Assembly: GCA_035445085.1 (NCBI GenBank)
Contig: DAOMQA010000031.1
Location: forward strand, 1-15,909
From: JBDHXE01 sp035445085
Lineage (GTDB): Bacteria; Bacteroidota; Ignavibacteria; Kapaibacteriales; UBA2268
Reading direction: 5' to 3'
Length of the DNA: 15,909 nucleotides
The notes under the pieces were generated by a model. The model made no database searches and was not told the DNA's origin. It saw only the letters and a list, made by a program, of their open reading frames with translations. Position 1 is the stretch's first letter. Each line of letters opens with the position of its first letter. Of this stretch, positions 7,959-15,037 are shown in pieces. The position numbers were made by a program, and so were the translations under genes.

Positions 7959-9431
7959 ATGGAACAAAAGCTACAAGAAGTATTAAAAGATTGCCAGATA
8001 AAAGATTATATTGGTCTTTTAAATAATAATGTTACATCTGTTGAATACGATTCAAGAAAATGCAAAAATGGTTCTTGTTTTGTTGCCATTAAAGGGAATA
8101 ATTTTGATGGGCATAATTATATACAGCAAGCTACCGACAATGGTGCAACAGCAATAATATGCCAGAACTACCCTGAGCTTAGTGATATAAAAACTAATAT
8201 TACTTATATTTTAGTTGATAATTCAAAGGCAATATTAGCTAAGATAGCTCATAATTTCTATAATAATCCTACAAATAATTTGATAGTTATTGGTATTACT
8301 GGTACTAACGGCAAAACTACTACTTCATATATAATTAAATCAATTATTGAATCTGCCAATAATGCTGTAGGTATTATTGGTACTACGGGTATATATTTTG
8401 GTAATAAGAAGATTGATACTAATTTGACAACCCCAGAATCAAGCGATTTAGCTCGTATTTTCTATGAAATGCTACAAAGTGGTATCAAATATGTAGTAAT
8501 GGAAGTATCATCAGTCGCTTTAATTATGCATAGGGTAGATTGTATCAAGTTTAAAGTAGCTGGATTTTCTAACTTAACACAAGACCATTTAGATATACAT
8601 CAAAATATGGAAAATTATGCTGATGCAAAAAAATTACTTTTTGATAATCTACTAGAAAATTCAATAGCAGTAGTCAATAGTGATAGCAAATATTCCGAAT
8701 ATATGCTTAAAGATTGTCATGCTTCTAAGATTATTAGAGTTGGCAGAAATAGTAATGCAGACTACAAGATAATTAAAGAATCCAAGAAAGAAAATGGTAA
8801 TAGCTTTTTACTATTTGGCAAACATAGTTCAATAAATGTAATAAGTAAATTAAGCGGTAGCTTTAATATTGATAATTGTGCCCTGTCGGCTACTATTTGC
8901 GATGTTATCAAAATTCCACAAGTAGCAATACAAAAAGGCTTATCTTTATCTATAGGTGCCCCGGGTAGGTTGCAAAGAGTTGTTTTAAAAAATAAAGCTA
9001 TTGCTTATGTTGATTATGCTCACACCCCCGACGCCTTAGAAAAGAGTCTACTCACAATGAATGAGTTTGCAAACGAACACCAATCAAATGTAATATGTGT
9101 ATTTGGTTGCGGTGGTAACCGAGATAAAGCTAAACGTCCATTAATGGGAACAATAGCAGAGAAACTGTCCGATATGGTGATAATCACAAATGATAATCCA
9201 CGTTCAGAATTGCCACAGGCCATTTTTGATGATATAATGCATGGGATTAATAATAGTTCAAAGGTTCGTATTGTTGAAGATAGGCATCAAGCAATAAACG
9301 AAGCTTACAAAAGCTCCAAAGTAAACGATTTTATATTAGTTGCGGGGAAAGGTCACGAAACTTATCAAATTATAGGCAAAGAATATACCCATTTTGATGA
9401 TATCGAAGAGCTACAAAAATTAGCCTTATAA
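7959..9431 (+). CDS. murE: UDP-N-acetylmuramoyl-L-alanyl-D-glutamate--2,6-diaminopimelate ligase (MurE)
   Basis: ATP-dependent cytoplasmic Mur ligase adding the third residue to the peptidoglycan stem peptide. The 490 residues match the family (E. coli 495). The ATP P-loop is ITGTNGKTTT (113-122), with TTPESSDL (157-164), YADAKKLLF (220-228) whose K224 is the expected carbamylated lysine, GCGGNRD (383-389), and DNPR at 412-415, which marks meso-diaminopimelate rather than lysine specificity. VAGKGHE follows at 461-467. One oddity: the usual EVSSHALxQxRV loop reads EVSSVALIMHRV, so the normally conserved His is V186 and the Gln is M190; the catalytic frame is otherwise intact. AAAGGGA lies about 10 bases before the ATG. 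The gene stands outside a dcw cluster (no mraY, murF or ftsI beside it) and converges on the next gene with a 6-base overlap. Confidence 0.96.
   Translation: MEQKLQEVLKDCQIKDYIGLLNNNVTSVEYDSRKCKNGSCFVAIKGNNFDGHNYIQQATDNGATAIICQNYPELSDIKTNITYILVDNSKAILAKIAHNFYNNPTNNLIVIGITGTNGKTTTSYIIKSIIESANNAVGIIGTTGIYFGNKKIDTNLTTPESSDLARIFYEMLQSGIKYVVMEVSSVALIMHRVDCIKFKVAGFSNLTQDHLDIHQNMENYADAKKLLFDNLLENSIAVVNSDSKYSEYMLKDCHASKIIRVGRNSNADYKIIKESKKENGNSFLLFGKHSSINVISKLSGSFNIDNCALSATICDVIKIPQVAIQKGLSLSIGAPGRLQRVVLKNKAIAYVDYAHTPDALEKSLLTMNEFANEHQSNVICVFGCGGNRDKAKRPLMGTIAEKLSDMVIITNDNPRSELPQAIFDDIMHGINNSSKVRIVEDRHQAINEAYKSSKVNDFILVAGKGHETYQIIGKEYTHFDDIEELQKLAL
9426..9431. other. Palindromic convergent gene overlap (TTATAA)
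   Basis: The last codon and stop of murE (TTA TAA) form a hexamer that is its own reverse complement, so the same six bases also encode the terminal Leu and stop of the convergent UbiA-like gene. There is no intergenic space and no hairpin terminator around it, so the two transcripts must read into one another. Confidence 0.9.
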
Positions 9432-10277
9432 AAATATCAATCTAATAAATAAATACAATGCCCCATAAAGTAGAATAGAGAAGTCAAGCAATTCATAGTA
9501 ATAATCTTTATTCTTTAATTTCTCAAAATTAGAATATAATAGTAATAAATAAATTATTATACCTATTTCAGGCAATATCAATATTGGATCTGAAAATGTA
9601 ATTATGTATAAAGATGATACGATAAAGTTAATGATAGCTAATGATATTGAGGTAATGACTAATAATCTGTCATTGAATAAATGCGACAAAGTCTTTAATT
9701 CATTAAATCTATCTAGCACCTTATCTCTTACATCGAAAGGTATCGTAATTGATAATATAAATATAAAGTTCATAGTTAGGATTATTGCCGCATGCAAGAA
9801 TTTGGGCGATTCGATAGGAATAAACACCATTAAAGTGGCAACATAAGACCATACGAAAGAAATCAAGAATATCTTAAAGTAAGGCATCTGCCTAACAGCT
9901 AATGTTTTTCCTTTAAAGCTAATAATTGGTATCTGATAAAAAAATGATGGCAGAAATAATATCCCAAGTAGAATTTCCTTTCTAAATCCATACTTAAATA
10001 TAAATGATAGAATAGCAAATATTGCTCCAAAAGCTAATACAATGATTAAAGGCAAGTGCCTATTCGACTTTGATAAATTGATAGATATCTTGTTTTTGTT
10101 ATGGAATATCTGATTTTGATTATAAACAATAAGAGTAGCTATAACAATAGCAATTTGATAAATTAATGGATTAATGCTTAAATTTAACAGATAAAGAGCT
10201 TTGTATATAGAAAAAAAAGATGCTATTGAAATTAGTATCTTATATTGATTGAAATATTTAATGATAGAAAATAGCAT
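9426..10277 (-). CDS. Divergent UbiA-superfamily-like integral membrane protein
   Basis: A 283-residue, very hydrophobic protein with roughly eight or nine predicted membrane spans. It resembles UbiA-related membrane proteins of Bacteroidota: YNQNQ (52-56) sits where UbiA prenyltransferases have their first Asp-rich motif, MPYFKIFLISFVWS lies near 131-144, and IPFDVRDKVLD (179-189) occupies the second Asp-rich position, with D182, D185 and D189. The first Asp-rich motif, normally needed for Mg2+-diphosphate binding, is therefore lost while the second is kept. Canonical prenyl transfer, as in MenA or UbiA, is doubtful; an altered substrate or a non-catalytic role is possible. Only one start is available, with TAGGGA almost abutting it. 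It is the last gene of the minus-strand run, 58 bases after the NifU-like gene. The family assignment is by pattern recognition. Confidence 0.72.
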   Translation of the reverse strand: MLFSIIKYFNQYKILISIASFFSIYKALYLLNLSINPLIYQIAIVIATLIVYNQNQIFHNKNKISINLSKSNRHLPLIIVLAFGAIFAILSFIFKYGFRKEILLGILFLPSFFYQIPIISFKGKTLAVRQMPYFKIFLISFVWSYVATLMVFIPIESPKFLHAAIILTMNFIFILSITIPFDVRDKVLDRFNELKTLSHLFNDRLLVITSISLAIINFIVSSLYIITFSDPILILPEIGIIIYLLLLYSNFEKLKNKDYYYELLDFSILLYGALYLFIRLIFL

Positions 10278-10335
10278 TCCCTACGTAATCAAATATTTAG
10301 TAACGACTAATAATTTTGATTATTATAGTATGATG

Positions 10336-10575
10336 TTATTTCCGATACAATTCAACTGAGCTAATCTCTGGTATCTTTATTTTTAAAATACGTTCAACGG
10401 AACACTTTAACGTTAGTTCAATGGCTGGGCAATGTTTGCACGCCCCAAACATTTCAACATAAACTTTAGTACCTTCTATACTATGCAGTTTAATCCTGCC
10501 ACCGTCAGCTTCTACAAGATGCCGCACATCTTTTTTTAGAATATCATCTACTTTATTATAAAATTCATCATTCAT
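10336..10575 (-). CDS. NifU C-terminal-domain iron-sulfur scaffold-like protein
   Basis: A stand-alone NifU C-terminal domain (79 residues, cytoplasmic), a family that carries or transfers Fe-S clusters. LVEADGGRIKL (20-30) and the cluster motif GACKHCP (44-50), with C46 and C49, followed by ELTLK and a KIPEI-type end, match the family. A third cysteine, C58, takes the place of a small residue that usually follows TLK. The start overlaps the end of the preceding gene by 8 bases (ATGAATGA), indicating translational coupling. No SufBCD, IscS or nif genes are in the window, so its recipients are unknown. Confidence 0.92.
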   Translation of the reverse strand: MNDEFYNKVDDILKKDVRHLVEADGGRIKLHSIEGTKVYVEMFGACKHCPAIELTLKCSVERILKIKIPEISSVELYRK

Positions 10576-10888
10576 TTTTCAATAATTTAGCTATTGCTCC
10601 TTGCGCCTCTTGTAGATAAGGCGTAGGTACCATTAGTTTGACAATAGCTAATTCTCCTATAGTAAACATACGAGTAGAGTCTATTTGTGATAATATTTGT
10701 GATGGAATTGCTCCACCTTCTAAAAGCCCATGTAAATATGTTGCTTCCATTATATCATTTGTAACATAACAAACAGCCCATTCTGTATTTTCATCAATAG
10801 ATATGTCTATTTTAGAACCACAAAATGGGCATATTGATTGTTCTTCAAAATGATTTAAACAAATTTCACATTTTACATGTCTACTCAT
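10568..10888 (-). CDS. Zinc-ribbon protein with DUF2007-like domain
   Basis: A 106-residue cytoplasmic protein with two visible parts. Residues 7-23 form a zinc ribbon with paired CxxC motifs (C7/C10 and C20/C23). Residues about 36-104 resemble the DUF2007 signal-transducing-like domain: an alpha/beta pattern in which EATYLHGLLEGGAIPSQI is followed by an IVKLMVP strand and an acidic helix. Biochemical function is unknown; DUF2007 domains are suspected to bind ligands or regulate. The gene overlaps the upstream lipoprotein gene by 4 bases (ATGA) and the downstream NifU-like gene by 8, so the three are probably translated in a coupled way. The DUF2007 call rests on the pattern of hydrophobic and glycine positions and is moderate; the zinc ribbon is clear. 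Confidence 0.8.
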   Translation of the reverse strand: MSRHVKCEICLNHFEEQSICPFCGSKIDISIDENTEWAVCYVTNDIMEATYLHGLLEGGAIPSQILSQIDSTRMFTIGELAIVKLMVPTPYLQEAQGAIAKLLKNE

Positions 10889-11718
10889 TTAATCAATTTG
10901 ATTTTTTCAACTTGTTGCACTTCTTTATTTTCAGGATTTAAAATAGCAACAATTATACTTATATCTTTTGGCTTCCAATCCTTATTAGCTGCAATTGTAT
11001 ATTTAAGAGTTTTGTTTAACTCAGTTTTAGCTGAAATTTGAGTATCAGAAATAAGCTCACCCCAAGAGCCGTTCATTGATCCGCGCAAAACATTCATATG
11101 ATTATAATCTTCAATATTTGGATTTGTTGTATGCCTATCGTCTTTTTGGTATTGGATTATACTATCTTCAATAATATATGCTACCACATTTAATTTTTGT
11201 GAAACTTGCTGTAAAAAGTTCATTTTAACATTAACTTCCATCTCTCTTGATGCTGTATTATAATTTGCTTCTAAGGCTAATTTGACATAAGCAGGCTTTG
11301 TTGATTCAATATTAGCTACTGTTTCCCAAACAGTAGGTGACAGTAGTGTAGCTCCATTATATGCTACCCTATTTACTAAGCCAAAAGGAGTAGCAGGTAA
11401 TGAGAAATAGCTGGCTATGTCATTGCCTACTTCTGTTTTGAAGTTATATGACCTAGCAGGAGATGGGTCTGCCAAAGCCCCTGCGTGAATAGACATCAAA
11501 ATAACTCTACCATTACTATTATCTACTATACCATGGGCTTTTTCGCCCGCTTCTGGACAATTACCACAACGAAAACCAGTAAATTCCTCTAAAAGTACTT
11601 TTCGAGCTGTGGTATCGACTTCTACTTTACTATCTTCTGTATACGGTGCTCCTATTTGGTCGCACGAATATAAGCCAAACAAAGAGCTTATGATAAGTAT
11701 AAAAATAAAATTCTTCAT
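10885..11718 (-). CDS. Omp28-type lipoprotein with thioredoxin-like fold
   Basis: A 277-residue lipoprotein: the lipobox GLYSC places the lipidated cysteine at C19, predicting attachment to the inner or outer membrane facing the periplasm, or surface exposure. The mature protein opens with a thioredoxin-like domain: LLEEFTGFRCGNCPEA (42-56) carries C51 and C54 as a CxxC pair, and P111 in PATPFG is the expected cis-proline. About 110 C-terminal residues form a beta-rich domain. This matches the Omp28-related family of Bacteroidota, often called antigenic outer-membrane proteins, whose biochemical role is not established. C51 and C54 are the only cysteines left after lipidation. TAGGAG lies 9 bases before the ATG. 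The gene sits 18 bases after the DUF6029-type barrel gene, a pairing I recall from other Bacteroidota, and overlaps the zinc-ribbon gene by 4 bases. Confidence 0.88.
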   Translation of the reverse strand: MKNFIFILIISSLFGLYSCDQIGAPYTEDSKVEVDTTARKVLLEEFTGFRCGNCPEAGEKAHGIVDNSNGRVILMSIHAGALADPSPARSYNFKTEVGNDIASYFSLPATPFGLVNRVAYNGATLLSPTVWETVANIESTKPAYVKLALEANYNTASREMEVNVKMNFLQQVSQKLNVVAYIIEDSIIQYQKDDRHTTNPNIEDYNHMNVLRGSMNGSWGELISDTQISAKTELNKTLKYTIAANKDWKPKDISIIVAILNPENKEVQQVEKIKLIK

Positions 11719-11736
11719 TTTGATAACTCCTATATA

Positions 11737-13395
11737 TTAGAATGACGATGTAAATGAAAAATAAATGCCATTAGATGCTGGAACTGCCCTACAAATACCA
11801 CCAACGCAAATAATACCGCCACGTTGTCTACCATAGCTTAGTTGAAGCCTTGATGCTCCATGCAAATAAGCTACCGATGCGCTTGCATAATGTAAGCGGT
11901 TTGCTTCTGTATCATTTCCATAATTATATTGGTCATAAACTGTAAAAAACCATTTTGGAGCAATTGTATATTCAACTAACATATGTGCCCAATTACCATT
12001 AATATTATCAGGCTCAACTATCGTTGAATCATTTTTTGACCATTGGTGTTGTAACTCTACTCTAACAGCGTTTTCATTGTTAAAATTGTATGTTCCATCT
12101 ACGATTAATACGTTTGAATGAACTTTTCCATAAACAGGTGCGCCTTCATTTTCCATAATATCTTTATCGTAAATAATACTAGTAAGGGTAAGTCCTAATT
12201 TAAAATCATCTGTAAATCTGCGAGTAAGGTCTAAAGTCATATCTTGGAAATAAAGCCTATCTCCGATACCAAAGAATTTAGATTCATATTCAAATTGATC
12301 TTTTCTAACTGTATCAATTGATTTAATCATAGAATAACTTAAGTTTACTGTAGTTCCATATTCGCCACCAATAGCAGTATTTGCAGGTAATTTAAATGTT
12401 AATTCGGATTGCAAACCAAATTCGCCGTTTGGTTTAGTTGCAAATGGATACATAGCAGTAAGTGCATAGGTATGCTGTTTAGTTAATGGTGGTATAAAGT
12501 TTATATTTAATTCATTTGCGCGAGCGTTTCTATCGCTACGAAAGTCCATATTATCTAACCAATGCGTAGAAACCGACAAGCCAATACCAGAAGCAGTATA
12601 AGAGCCAGTTAAAATTAAACCACTTCCAGCGTTATAATTAAACTTATTAGTAGCATTAGGGTCATTATATTTATAGGCATATTCGGCATCAAAGTTCAAA
12701 TCTTCAAGCATAATCCCAAGCCTTGTAGAATAAGTTAAAACGTTCTCGGGTAATTTATACTTTGGGTCGAAGTCATCTTGAAATCTACTAACAACCGAAG
12801 CACCTAAGTTGATACCAATATCGTCTGATAGGACGTCTCCTAATAAAGTATTTAAATTTGCTTCAACATTTCCACCTCTAACAATGCCAGATCCCATATC
12901 CCAAAATAGGCGTTGCTTACCGATTAAGCCCGTAAATTCTACTCCATCTGTAGGGCGTACTTTTAATCTAACGCCATCTACCGCATTATCAAAGCCTAAA
13001 GCTCTTTCCTCATAAGCTCTAAAAATCAGTCCACTACCGAATTGTTCATAAAAATTACCTACTGTTACATCAGCAAATTCACTATAATAAGCGCCATATC
13101 TATATGCAATACCTTGCCCTTTTAGTCTACTGTCATAACCTAAAAGAGGGTTTAAATAATTCTCATATCGTACACCAAACTCATAGTTAGATGTTCTATA
13201 AATCAGATTGAGGTATGCGTTCGACAAAATTTGTTCATCAACTTTGGGAGCGCCGATAGAACTATCTTGCTTATATGTTTGTGCTTCAATAGACACATTT
13301 CCAGAGATACTACCATCTTGGAAAGCATAAGTGCTTGTAAATGAGCTAAGAACCACTACCAAGCTCAAAAGAAGTATTTTTTTTATCATAAACAT
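11737..13395 (-). CDS. DUF6029-type outer-membrane beta-barrel protein
   Basis: A 552-residue exported protein. A signal peptide (about 1-24, ending TYA-F) precedes an N-terminal strand-rich region. The rest shows alternating aromatic/hydrophobic strands typical of an outer-membrane barrel, and the chain ends in phenylalanine (FTSSF), the usual barrel-assembly signal. It resembles the DUF6029 family of Bacteroidota, including the YEQFGSGLIFR block (about 116-126) and the C-terminal CVGGICRAVPASNG (530-543). C530 and C535 are the only cysteines in the protein, so they probably form a disulfide. Function unknown; transport or surface structure are guesses. Start choice is open: M1 (13395) is 3 bases from an AAGG, whereas M3 (13389, giving MIKK) is 9 bases away and may be the true start. 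It lies 8 bases after the TPR gene and 18 before the Omp28-type gene. Confidence 0.85.
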   Translation of the reverse strand: MFMIKKILLLSLVVVLSSFTSTYAFQDGSISGNVSIEAQTYKQDSSIGAPKVDEQILSNAYLNLIYRTSNYEFGVRYENYLNPLLGYDSRLKGQGIAYRYGAYYSEFADVTVGNFYEQFGSGLIFRAYEERALGFDNAVDGVRLKVRPTDGVEFTGLIGKQRLFWDMGSGIVRGGNVEANLNTLLGDVLSDDIGINLGASVVSRFQDDFDPKYKLPENVLTYSTRLGIMLEDLNFDAEYAYKYNDPNATNKFNYNAGSGLILTGSYTASGIGLSVSTHWLDNMDFRSDRNARANELNINFIPPLTKQHTYALTAMYPFATKPNGEFGLQSELTFKLPANTAIGGEYGTTVNLSYSMIKSIDTVRKDQFEYESKFFGIGDRLYFQDMTLDLTRRFTDDFKLGLTLTSIIYDKDIMENEGAPVYGKVHSNVLIVDGTYNFNNENAVRVELQHQWSKNDSTIVEPDNINGNWAHMLVEYTIAPKWFFTVYDQYNYGNDTEANRLHYASASVAYLHGASRLQLSYGRQRGGIICVGGICRAVPASNGIYFSFTSSF

Positions 13396-13403
13396 TAACC
13401 TTA

Positions 13404-14021
13404 TTAATTATCTTCAATTTCTTTTATTAATCTCTCAACTTCCTCTTTTAGATTATCTCTATTAGCATTTAATTTCAAGTATTCATCAAAATTTTTTAAT
13501 GATAAATCATACTGCTTTTTGAATTTATATATAATTGCTCGCCCATAGTAAGATAGTCCAAATTGTGGATTTAATTTAATTGCTTCGTTATAATCAGCTA
13601 TTGCATTCTCATCTTCTTCTAATATATAATATATATTAGCTCGCGAATAATAAGCCTTATAGCTATCTGGAACTAATTTAATATAATCGGAAAAATCTTT
13701 AATTGCTTTGCTATATTCGTTTAATTTTGCATAACTTAGCCCGCGTGCCAAAATCGCTTCTTTCATATTAGGGTCTAATTCTAATGCTTTGCTATAATCT
13801 AAAATGGATTGCTGATATTGATTATTTTGATAATAAGCGATACCTCTGCCATAATAAGCGGGTGAATATTGGCTATACGACTCAATGGATTTTGAGTAAT
13901 TTGTAATAGCATTGTCATAATTGCCGCTCCTAAGCGAATTGTAAGCAACTTGTATCAAGCTTTTTTCTTGAGCAAATACTGATACTGAACAGAATAATAT
14001 ACCAATAATATAATATTTCAT
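13404..14021 (-). CDS. Exported tetratricopeptide-repeat protein
   Basis: A 205-residue protein with a signal peptide (about 1-17, ending VFA-Q) and about five TPR units, near residues 19-51, 54-86, 88-120, 122-154 and 156-188. Each shows the helix-turn-helix pattern with G/A-x3-Y and D/N-x-A-I-x-D-Y-x-K-A-I-x-L-x-P consensus, for example YYGRGIAYYQNNQYQQSI. TPR arrays serve as protein-binding scaffolds, and export predicts a periplasmic or envelope role. A short charged helix closes the protein. Its ATG directly follows the murQ stop (TAAATG), and GGAAGG inside the last murQ codons is its ribosome site, so it is translationally linked to murQ; the barrel gene follows 8 bases later. The partner cannot be deduced, though the envelope genes around it are candidates. 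Confidence 0.9.
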   Translation of the reverse strand: MKYYIIGILFCSVSVFAQEKSLIQVAYNSLRSGNYDNAITNYSKSIESYSQYSPAYYGRGIAYYQNNQYQQSILDYSKALELDPNMKEAILARGLSYAKLNEYSKAIKDFSDYIKLVPDSYKAYYSRANIYYILEEDENAIADYNEAIKLNPQFGLSYYGRAIIYKFKKQYDLSLKNFDEYLKLNANRDNLKEEVERLIKEIEDN

Positions 14022-14960
14022 TTAACCTTCCATTTTATAATTATCTAACGCTAATTTTAGAAAACCTGAATTTTTATCTAAGTATTCTTTTGCACTTTTA
14101 TAATCTAAGTCCGACAAAATCATCATTAATGCTGTTTTTACATTATTATGAGCAAGTTCTAAATAATACTCTGCTTTGTCGTAATCAACTCCGCTAATAT
14201 TCATAATTGTCTTTTTTGCACGTTCTTTTAACTTATTATTTGTTAATTGTAAGTCAATCATCACATTTTCGTAAGTTTTGCCTAAGCGTACCATTGCGGC
14301 GGTACTTATCATGTTTAAAACTAGTTTTTGTGCTGTCCCACTCTTCATACGCGTCGAGCCGGCTACCACTTCAGGTCCTACACTAACATTTATTATTATG
14401 TCGGCACTAACCTCAAATAATTTTAAACTTTCTAAGGAAGAGGTAGTAATTAATATTGTTTTGCAATTTAGGGATTTTGCATAATCTAAAGCAGATTTAA
14501 TATAGGGAGTACGCCCAGAAGCAGCAATTCCACATACTGTATCAAATTTAGTTATAGCTTCTTTTTTTAAGTCTATAATTGCATTTTCAGGTTTATCTTC
14601 GGCACCTTCTTGAGCTTTGAACATAGCTTCGTTGCCTCCAGCTATAATAGCTCTTACCATATTAGGAGCAGAGCCAAAGGTTGGAGGACATTCAGAAGCA
14701 TCTACTACTCCTAATCGTCCTGAAGTACCAGCCCCCACATATACCAGCGAAGCATTATGTTTGAACGAAGCAACAACAAATTCTACTGCCTTTTCAATAT
14801 TAGGAATTTGCTCTCTAACAGCGGGGGCAACTTTCAAATCTTCATTGTTAATTTTATAAAGTAACTGGGATAAAGAAATAGTATCTATATCCTTAGTATC
14901 TTGATTGATTTGTTCAGTAGGCAAATCTCTCATTTTTATATATAATTCACTTTCTGGCAT
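14022..14960 (-). CDS. murQ: N-acetylmuramic acid 6-phosphate etherase (MurQ)
   Basis: A cytoplasmic SIS-domain lyase that cleaves the D-lactyl ether of MurNAc-6-phosphate to give GlcNAc-6-phosphate, a step in recycling or use of cell-wall muramic acid. The 312 residues are close to E. coli (298). The family signatures are present: LPTEQIN (13-19), GAGTSGRLGVVDASECPPTFG (76-96), AQEGAEDK (116-123), AASGRTPY (146-153) and GPEVVAGSTRMKSGTAQK, the hallmark MurQ block. E90 and E121 appear to be the two catalytic glutamates (E. coli E83 and E114, same spacing). The start at 14960 has no clear ribosome site; M10 is an alternative, but M1 gives a normal N-terminus. No anhydro-MurNAc kinase (AnmK), MurNAc transporter or GlcNAc kinase is adjacent, so the substrate source is not shown here. 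The 77-base gap to rlmB holds no terminator. Confidence 0.97.
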   Translation of the reverse strand: MPESELYIKMRDLPTEQINQDTKDIDTISLSQLLYKINNEDLKVAPAVREQIPNIEKAVEFVVASFKHNASLVYVGAGTSGRLGVVDASECPPTFGSAPNMVRAIIAGGNEAMFKAQEGAEDKPENAIIDLKKEAITKFDTVCGIAASGRTPYIKSALDYAKSLNCKTILITTSSLESLKLFEVSADIIINVSVGPEVVAGSTRMKSGTAQKLVLNMISTAAMVRLGKTYENVMIDLQLTNNKLKERAKKTIMNISGVDYDKAEYYLELAHNNVKTALMMILSDLDYKSAKEYLDKNSGFLKLALDNYKMEG

Positions 14961-15037
14961 TGTTAGTAATTTTATTATATATATAACAATTTAAGCAACG
15001 ATAAAGTTACATTTTTTAGTGCAAAAATTAAATTTTA

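Noticed and set aside
9604..9846. 80-residue plus-strand open frame
   Set aside because: Antisense shadow of the hydrophobic UbiA-like gene; composition reflects the opposite strand.
10308..10325. Inverted repeat TAATAAT/ATTATTA between the NifU-like and UbiA-like genes
   Set aside because: A stem of seven A/T pairs with a 4-base loop is too weak for a terminator and is expected by chance in such A/T-rich DNA.
14973..14990. TATAAT-like sequence upstream of murQ
   Set aside because: The only -35-like hexamer (TTGCTT) is 13 bases away, and the region is an AT-repeat tract that contains such hexamers by chance.
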